Of a stretch of DNA of 64,000 bases, positions 56,691-64,000 are shown in pieces. The stretch comes from Laccaria trichodermophora (lineage: Eukaryota; Basidiomycota; Agaricomycetes; Agaricales; Hydnangiaceae): assembly GCA_018417955.1 (NCBI GenBank), contig JACTVC010000013.1, positions 890,633 to 954,632 of the forward strand, written 5' to 3'. Position numbers and translations under genes: made by a program. The notes beneath the pieces are model-generated. The model saw only the letters and a program-made list of their open reading frames with translations, was not told the origin of the DNA and searched no databases. Each line of letters begins with the position of its first letter. The stretch's first letter is position 1.

Positions 56691-58040
56691 AGATGGACCG
56701 CAGTTACAAAAACCATGCTGTTCCATAACACCCCGTCGAACACCTCGGTTAAATTTCAGCTGCGGGAATGTCCATCTCCACCCGCATCAAGGTCCCCAAA
56801 AAGCATAGCCTAGTTACAGCTCCTCCGCTATCACCCCAGCCAACCTACAGGACATTCGTTCAACCGGGACAATCTACATGTCCAGTAGCAGTGTTCCCAT
56901 TCCAGTCCCCTGACGCTTTTTAACACACACTTGAACAAAAGCAGCCAAAACCTCTCAGTACACTCCCTCTCGACGTCTTAACGCATTTCCCGTTGCTTCA
57001 ACACCTACCGATGGACGCGTTCACAGCATACAGCGCTTATTCTGCGGATGCTGAGGACGACACTAACTTTACGATACCCGTTGACGAAAAGTCAGGCTGA
57101 AGAGGGAATCATGCGTACTGCATAGTTTCATGAGTTTTGGCGTACCCAACTGCACCTAGTCCAGTTAATCGACAAGTTGGGCTTTCAGTCCTTATGGTAT
57201 GTATTTTATCTCTCCTTTTCGGCGTCGTCTTACGATTTTTCTAGGATGTTTCTTGCCTCAGCTTCTTTTTGGACAGTCCTCTTTTTTTTCAAGAGTCACT
57301 GGCGGCGTTCGATACTTACCATCTTGTTCTGTCACGGATTGCTTTTGATAGAGGTTTCCTTCCGCATACTTACCCCCTTTTTGCTCACAATGCAAGTCTC
57401 TTACCTGTCTATCTATCACAAGCAAATATGGAAAAATACATTCTCATTTCGAGCCTAAAGACTACTACCTCGTGTATTCGCGGCCACCGCACCCCTAAGC
57501 GTCTTCCTGTACCACGTTTGAGCAGGCCGCAAAGGGAAGGAAGATAAAAAGACAGTGACCTCAGATAAAGGAGCTATATTTCGACCGCCTGATGATCAAT
57601 GAAATATCGAGAAACCGAGTAAAAGACAGCATACTATCGCTTGTTGACAATAAGCCCCCATGGCCAGCCGAAGTCTCATTGCTTTGTGGGCATCACATCA
57701 GCGCTTGACGCACCTGTACCCGATAGGAAAAACAAGTTCAATGAGCATGAGCACGAGAGAAAAAGGAAAAGAAAAGACACGATATATGCCGAGTTCCGAA
57801 AGTCTGACAATCCAACACGAGTGCACAGAACGTACTTGGCCCTCCGGCACGAGAGAAGATTCCCGTAGTTCGCGCCACCACGCCAAGGACGTTCAACCGG
57901 CGCAGCAAGGCAATGTTGAGCGCCTTGAAAGCCAAAAGTATAAACTATGCTGGTCCTCGTCTTGCCTCTGGTGGATGGGCCTTCGTTGAGGGAAGAATAT
58001 CTTCATAATTTTGGTGATTGGCGAGTCTTGCGCAATGTGC
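56691..58040. other. Spacer between inverted X copies in D3
   Basis: Homologous to 3271-4789. The conserved ATG is at 57011 (MDAFTAYSAYSADAED, stop after 29 codons). It holds local rearrangements near 57850-57960 relative to D1. No identifiable gene. Confidence 0.3.
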
Positions 58041-59640
58041 GAGTGAATGTCAACAATCAAAGAACCCAGATGGGGATGCGATTGGCTTGGTTTGGCACAA
58101 TGTACAGCAGAACAACGGCACCGGGTGAGTCCAAAATATAGAGTTGACCTTCCGACGACGACGAAATAGGCAAAAGCTATTGCTTTTGGAGAGAATTACC
58201 AGCGAGAGTTGCAAAGGAAAATACGATGCACAGATTGAAAGCACGCTGCCACTGCTGTGCTGTCTGTCAACACATTCCTCGGCTCGGGATTCAGCAGTAG
58301 AACGTCCGGCGAACTATGCAGTTGCTAGGTCTCCTCCGGGTCTTCCAAGGTCTCCTCATCGTCCATCTTGTACCTCCCAAAACCGAACAGGTCCTAGCCC
58401 AATGTGGAGACGAAGTAGACCGACCAGTCGCCAGTCGTTGACCCCCTGTCGATTGTGAATCCACCTGGCATTGCACTTGAGACAGCGAAGAAGGCCTCAC
58501 ACGCAGCTCAGCAGGCATTTCTTTTACAAAAGCCGCACCCACCTCCCTCGAGGTTGGTCGTCTTCCCATCCGCCTTCTCCTCTCCTTGCCCAACCGCTAA
58601 CTCCTTCTTGCTCTTCGTCATTGCATATTGGGCATGGGCTTGACACGCGCGACATACTTATAGACAGCATTTCCCCAGCACTTTCCACGACCTCAGGCCG
58701 CAGAAACACAACGAAACCACACGCGGCTACATTTGCCCGTTTTCGCTCCCTGCCCATCCCTCTCAAGCAAGAACCAAGACGGAAAGAACGCGCGGGGAGC
58801 GTGGGGTCGATAAGAAACGTGTGTGAAACAGAGAGGTGATTTTCGGGGAGTCTCAGAGGCTCAAGGGGAGGTGGATCGTTGAGTCGCTGATGCGCGGTCT
58901 GACAAGGGCTGCGCGAAGACTTTGAACCGGAGGATGGCACTTTAATCTGGTAGTACCGCTTTGTGCCTGATTTGAGACCCATAATCAGTTTGGAATGATT
59001 TGCGAGGGGACACGAAACGTACTCGGGCTTGACAATGTCTTTGCAGAATATGTGCACCCAGTGGCGTTCGTCCTTCATATTACAGAATTTGCTTGACAAG
59101 TCAATGCAGGCAACTAACTGCCACATTGACAATTTGTCCATGAAGGATTTTCAGACCGTCTTTGAAGGTGAGAAGGGGGACAGCCGGCTGCGGACGAACA
59201 GACCACTTGCGTTCCTTTGGCAACGTCAAAGGTGCCGGAGGTGGTGGAGCGGGTCCGGGTAGTGATAGTATCTGTACTCTTCCAACAGTTTCAATTCTGG
59301 AAACGAAGAAAACGCATAAAAAACAACTCACTCTCGCCCCTCCATCCAATCCAACAAAAATTTCCGCCACTGATCATCTACTAGCCCATGATGCCACGGA
59401 ACTGCGTAACACGTCACCGTTCCCTCTATTTCCCCCGGGCCACCGCCGTTCATTGACATCAGGATTCGGACAGCTCCTTGCATCTCTTCGTCGTGGATCC
59501 CAGTTGAGCAGAAGTAGATTTAACAAAACGTGTAATGGGTGGACGGTCGACATAGAATCTGCATGGACACGTCACATGGATGGACCAAGGACTGTAAAGC
59601 GTGCCATGACCGCAGAACATGTAAAGTACCATTAAGAGAA
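58041..59640 (-). pseudogene. Unidentified module X, inverted copy in D3
   Basis: Diverged version of 4790-6114. The part at 59141-58920 reads MDKLSMWQLVACIDLSSKFC, then HIFCKDIVKPEYVSCPLANH and KLIMGLKSGTKRYYQIKVP: one continuous open segment of this motif block, longer than in D1 or D2. The first exon (59640-59340) is damaged and shortened. It differs from D1/D2 far more than those differ from each other. The family is unknown. Confidence 0.4.
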
Positions 59641-60203
59641 CCTAGGGATTGAAGGTACGTTCGAATAAGAGACCGTTCTGGTGTTTGCTGATTTCGGTCA
59701 GAGGCAAGCTGCTTTTCTCTTGAAATGTAGACCAGGTCATCTTCCTGCTTGGTTCTAGCGAGTGAGGGAGGTCTGTGACGGTTGCCATTTGAGGGTGCCG
59801 GTGATGGTGCAAGGTCAAAGAGACAGTCTAAGCACCGGCCCGCCGCGGCAACTCCATCATCCTCACCTCCGTCATAAATCTTCTTTGTATTAAAGGCTGA
59901 GGATGTCTAGTGTAGGTGGGAGCAGACATTATAGCAAGTCTAAGATACTACGTAGTCCAAGACTGAAAGCAAATGTAATGTCCTTGCTAAGAGAGAGAGC
60001 CAGACTGCATGAAGCGCGAAGGATGGGTGAAAGCTGAAAGGCTTCCCGTCCCAGCAGGGAGGTCCACTCTGTGGGCAAAACGAGATGAGCTGCGATTCCC
60101 AAAGATTAGGAGCCCTGCGACGCGTCGAGCGAGTCTCGGAGAAAACCACAAATCTAGGAGCAGGGGGAAATGAACTCACCAGTGTGCGAAATGCCGATGA
60201 GCA

Positions 60204-62110
60204 CTACCTCCGGATGTGGGGCATGGTAAGTCTGATGAAGTTCTCATGTCCTTCTGGGACTGCCTGCATGTATGGGGCGAGGATCTGAGCATGCTTCGTG
60301 AGGTAGACGAGGAATGCATTGCTCGCCCACCACCCTTTCACCTTCATCACCTCAAAGGGCGTCCCCCTCAGCAAATACTCCAGCGTCGAGCCGATGCGGA
60401 TACCATGCCCCTGGCGTGGGTCCAAGCCTGCTGCCTTTGCTGCAGCCGACACCGTCCGAATGAACTCCGTCTTCGTCAAGGGCCTGAAACGGCTGTTCTT
60501 GAGGTAGGAGAAAAGGTGGCCATCTGCAGGTGGCTTGTTAACTGCCATGTGGTGAGCGAGGGCCGCCTCAGGATCCGTGTCTCCTAACTGTTTGGACCAA
60601 GAGACATTTTCGCCGTGCATGGAGGCTTTGGTCCTGGGGATGCGGAAAACGGTCGACTTGAGGCCATTGCAAGGGGTACCGACCGGTAAATTCCGAGACA
60701 CCATCTTGGGGGGGAGGGGGGTCCAGCGGGGCCTCTAAACGCGCAACTTTATCTAAAATAAATAGGCCTAATATGATACATTTTTGACTTGTATCTACCA
60801 GTTTTAACATTACTTTCTGCCCTCAACCAGTAATACAATGCCCCAGCCGTCTGGAAGTGCCAGAAGTACAACCTTAGGTCGCATATCCTAGCAGACCATC
60901 CACATGCAAACGTCGAGTTAAGTATACGAAAAGCATTACAAGATCAGTGATGAAGAAATGGTGCTGATGCGAGGGGTTTACCTTTCTAAGCCACAAATGT
61001 TGAAGAAACAAAAGAAAAAGGATGGCCTGGTGATATCTGAAGGCCATAGCACGAGACTTGCAATGGGGTGAGTTGTCTCTGTGATTGTTCAGTGGAAAAG
61101 CCTGACCGTGACCTAACTAGTTGTTGATGAGGAGTCCCCAGAAGAGACAGAGGGTGATGAAGAGGTCGTCGAAGAGGGTGCTGAAGAGGTTATTCCAGGT
61201 ACTGGGGAGGCCTGTGATGAGGAATGTCGAAAGAACGCCAGACTTTGGGGCACAGTAGGAAGCAGCGGAGGCTAGATAATCACGTGCCTTTCCTTATTTG
61301 GAAGGTGCTAGAGGGGGGGAGGTCTCCCAGAGGGCTTAAACGCGTGACATAACATAGTGTCATGTACTTTTACTTTCGGTACCCCTTGGGCCATTGCGGT
61401 CCAACTCGACTCTGACATCAGAAGGCTTGATGTGTGCCTCCCTGTCGAAGGCTGTGAGGTTCGGTACTGTGAACTCGCCCAAGCGGGCAGTGGCATAGAA
61501 GGTGGTTGTGAGGCAGCTGTAGACAGTGGCGTCACGTGGCTGGTCCAGTTTCAAATGGCTTCGCACCGCGAGGATGAAGTCCGTGGTGTATGGCACCCTC
61601 TTCTTCCTCCTGGAAGTGGGCGGCGTGGACTTCTCCACTGCTCTGAGCAGCACTTCCAGCTCTGCCGAGTCCATCTGCCACTTGACCCCATGGAGGATGT
61701 GCCAGGCCCAAATGCCACACACGTAGTTGTCAATTGTGCTGCCTGAATACGTGCCTGCTAGTGAGGAAATGAAGGTGTTGATGAGGATCGGGCTGGCAGG
61801 TGCACGTTCCTCTTCTGGGATGCCCTTTTGGTCACAATATACATGGAAGTTTAGTAGACCTGAGCCATAGGTGGCCAGAGTCGACTCCTCCCATGATTTT
61901 CCCATCACGATGGCAATCTGGTGTACATCCTGTGGGCCCAGGCTTGATGGTATGTCTGTGGCGGACTCCCGCCCATGAAGCAGCGTCCAACACTGCAGAC
62001 GCTCACTAGCAAGAACGTGCGGGCGTCTGGGAGAGGGGATGGGACACAAGTCCTTTGCGTATTGTGCCGGCTTGGCAACCTTGGGCGTGTACTGGAGAGC
62101 CCAAGGAAAA
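60204..62110 (-). pseudogene. DIRS-like tyrosine recombinase, split by an insertion
   Basis: Site-specific recombinase that integrates the circular cDNA. The N-terminal part (about 62085-61389) reads RPHVLASERLQCWTLLHGRE, SWEESTLATYGSGLLNFHVY and the first catalytic Arg in TARLGEFTVPNL (about 61450). After removal of the insertion 60670-61388, the frame continues LDRNG then LKSTVFRIPRTKA (about 60665-60625) to the second catalytic block HGIRIGSTLEYLLRGTPFEV (about 60410) and the final Tyr region in YLTKHAQILAPYMQ (about 60290). The stop is at 60204-60206. How it joins the RT frame near 62100 (frameshift or very short intron) is unresolved. Confidence 0.85.
60670..61388. mobile_element. 719 bp hAT-like non-autonomous element in the recombinase gene
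   Basis: Target duplication GGCCATTG at 60662-60669 and 61389-61396. Terminal inverted repeats CAAGGGGTACCG at both ends, with weaker similarity over the next 20 bases. No transposase is present. Excision in silico restores the recombinase reading frame. An 8-bp duplication and a CA start fit hAT. Confidence 0.9.
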
Positions 62111-63936
62111 CGGTCACCCATCAAGCCAGCCTTGTGCCTGGGCCAACGCGGCCCTAGCGTGCTGCTCAAACGCATAGTCAACAGCTGTCCGCCCTTGTTG
62201 GAGGGATGTGCGGTCAGACCTTGGGAGAGGGACTGGGGCCTTTCCTTGCTGTATAAGGCATGACTCAGCCTGTGTGAGAGGCGCGTCGAAGTTGCATATG
62301 TGTTGCCTGAGTGTTGGTGGGATGACAACAGCAGGGAGGAGGAGGGAGCCGTGGTAGTATTCACCTCTAGAAGGCCCATCTGCTGGGTTCTCTTTGCTGG
62401 GAACGTATCTTGTGTGGAAATGGATGCCTTCCGTTTCCGTGATGGCATGAATATGCTTGAAGACTTCGTTTGTGGGTTTGTTCCGGCTTCTGCCCTTCCA
62501 CCAACCTTCAACAACCCCTTTGTTGTCCCCAAAGACTTTGACGTGAGTCCCTCTGGGAGCGGATGGGGTGAGAGTGAGGATGAGGAGCCAGAAGCCAACT
62601 GCCTCTGCCCAGCCGATGTCCCTTCCATCAGCCTTCCAACCTGGGAGGAGCCTCCAAGCTCTCCACCTGCCTTTGACTGTGATCCCAATGCCAGTTTCCG
62701 AGCTAGCATCCGAGTAAGCGTCGGCATCGAAGATTGGGAGGGGTCCAGGGATGGGCCTGACAATGTCTGGGCAGGCAAGTCTCTCCTTGCACCAGGATAG
62801 ATCGCTCGGAGTTCGGCGGGGTGGATAACGCGGGCAGAAAGGACTATCGTGACATACCCCCAGGAAGGCCTCCAGGTTGGTGAGGTAAGCACGTCCAGCG
62901 GGAACAATGTGGCACGCATGTAATAGCTTTCCATAAAGCTTTTGCACTTCTTCCAGGGTGTGCTTGGGTTTCGACTCCCACTCCTGGATGGCCTGAAGGT
63001 ATTTCTCCTTCTTGCTGGGTGGTAGGCTGACTGTGCAATTGGCGAGGTCCCAGGAGAAGCCAATGAATGGGGCCACATTGCCGAAAGGAATGTCCTTCTC
63101 AGTTTCCCATGGAATTCCCAAAATGTCAGACAGAGCATCAATGTCTGCCATACAATACGTGAAGCGCCTGTCAGCTGGGGACCTGCACAGAAAGGGGTCA
63201 GAGAAGGGAAGTTCAGGGGATAGGTGAGGCTGGGAGCTGGGGCAGGGAAGAAAACGAACCTTTCAGATGCCTGTGAGAGGTCACAGAAGGGGAAAGACAA
63301 ATCTTCGTCGAACTCCTCAGGCTGGCCATCTGGCATGACAGTGCCCTTAAACCAGAGGTGGCCTCCGTCGTGCAGCTCCCCCCCGTTCTCAGCAATGTCT
63401 TGAGCCCACCGGCTTCGACTGCTGTTGTACCTGTCAAGGTGGTGACACAGGATGCGGAAGAAAATGTGGTCGTCAACCCACTTGGAGACTGGACCAATAC
63501 CACGGGAACGCATGATCTGGGTTCCTGCATCCCCCAGGAGACCATAGACACCGCCCCCTGAAGCCAACCCAAAACAATCACGCATATCGATTGTCTTCCT
63601 CATCGAGGCGGACGACCAAACCTGGCCACTGGTCAGGTCTGATGGGGATGCCTCTATAAGCCTCCTTGACGTCTCATACAGCAGCCTGCGAGCCTGGGGG
63701 GAGGCGCCATATGAGGAGGGAGACCACAGAGAAGGTGCCCCATGTGCAAGGGTACTGAGTAGAGTCAATTGAACTGTTGATAGATGTGATGGAGTTGAGA
63801 GGGGAGTGCGGTGAGGATAAATTTTGAATGATCCAGAATTTTCCCGGACGCCCTGGTTTCGGTATGATGCTGAGTGGGGAAGTTTGGAAAGGGCCAAGGA
63901 GGATCTCCACCTCATCCTTGGTGACTGGGCCGACAT
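62111..63936 (-). pseudogene. DIRS-like reverse transcriptase and RNase H
   Basis: RT part: SIIPKPGRPGKFWIIQNLS (about 63860-63800), DVKEAYRGIPIRPDQWPG (about 63670-63620), GVYGLLGDAGTQIMRSRGIG and the catalytic-box region KWVDDHIFF (about 63480-63455). An intron at about 63172-63257 (GTTCGT to GTGCAG) leads to MADIDALSDILGIPW and FIGFSWDL. RNase H part: FDADAYSDASSETGIGIT (about 62735-62680), VFGDNKGVVEGWWKG and RYVPSKENPADGPSRGEY. Breaks: TGA at 63674-63676 just before DVKEAYRG, where Arg (CGA) is usual, and a frame change near 63590 after DEEDNRYA. The N-terminus and any gag lie outside the window or are degenerate. Confidence 0.85.
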
Positions 63937-64000
63937 ATCGTCCCTTTTGAAACTCAGCTTGTATAATAGAATTAAATTCGGTGCTATGATAGGTAATAGA

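Larger units (their letters stand above)
49301..59870. repeat. Segmental duplication unit D3
   Basis: Third unit: CK2-beta pseudogene (+), receptor C (-), module X (+ and -). Homology to D1/D2 stops around 59870, in the sequence CCCGCCGCGGCAACTCCA that precedes the LRR-like gene in the other units; a DIRS-like element follows. The LRR-like and membrane-protein-like genes are therefore missing or lie beyond that element. Confidence 0.82.
59880..64000 (-). mobile_element. DIRS-like tyrosine-recombinase retroelement (partial)
   Basis: Reverse transcriptase, RNase H and tyrosine recombinase follow one another on the minus strand, and no DDE integrase is present; this combination defines DIRS-like retroelements. 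The right (5') side is cut by the window. The 3' boundary is estimated where D3 homology ends, near 59880; I did not identify the split direct or inverted termini. The region 59880-60203 has no gene. RT carries a stop and a frameshift, and the recombinase is split by an insertion, so this copy is dead. Confidence 0.8.

Noticed and set aside
61360..63936. One continuous 858-codon protein on the minus strand
   Set aside because: Its middle part (about 62110-63250) is the wrong frame for RNase H; the true coding frame goes through an intron at 63172-63257 into another frame. The open frame is fortuitous.

Overview
This window is nuclear DNA of a filamentous fungus, most probably an agaricomycete (mushroom-forming basidiomycete). 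The reasons are genes split by many 45-70 nt introns, an NB-ARC/TPR immune-type receptor family, and a transposon load of Ty1/copia, Helitron, Tc1/mariner, hAT-like and DIRS-like elements. I see no bacterial-style operons, CRISPR array, rRNA or tRNA.

The backbone is a tandem segmental duplication of a roughly 10-14 kb unit. Its order is: casein kinase II beta-type gene (+), NB-ARC/TPR receptor gene (-), an unidentified module present as an inverted pair (+ then -), a leucine-rich-repeat-like gene (+), and a putative membrane protein gene (-). Unit D1 covers 1-8310 (cut at its left by the window edge), D2 covers 12643-26645, and D3 covers 49301 to about 59870. The only receptor copy seen whole and open is copy C in D3 (complement 51694-55332, three exons, 1173 codons). 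Copy A (complement 1-1911) looks open but runs off the window. Copy B (complement 15287-20282) is broken by a Tc1/mariner insertion and a one-base frameshift. The TPR arrays of B and C differ in number (12 versus 14 repeats of 42 residues).

The units are separated by mobile DNA. A 4.3 kb element with short inverted ends (8311-12642) lies between D1 and D2. A Ty1/copia element of about 4.6 kb original length (26646-49300, 5-bp target duplication GTCCA) lies between D2 and D3 and has swollen to 22.7 kb. Nested in it are three head-to-tail Helitron units (26894-34744, the first with a complete-looking Rep-helicase gene), a 5.7 kb palindromic foldback-like element (35559-41255), a 1.4 kb hAT-like element (41277-42655) and a 3.1 kb Tc1/mariner-type element carrying a second multi-exon gene (43232-46332). 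After D3 a DIRS-like tyrosine-recombinase retroelement (complement, about 59880 to beyond 64000) is itself split by a 719 bp hAT-like insertion.

Most elements here are decayed. A repeated signature is C-to-T (or G-to-A) change at CpG: 9 of 10 substitutions between the two LTRs, 6 of 7 mismatches between the arms of the mariner-type element, and a CGA-to-TGA stop in one CK2-beta copy that is proven by comparison with its paralogue. This fits long-term cytosine methylation of the locus. Intron boundaries and protein families were read by eye; no similarity search was possible.
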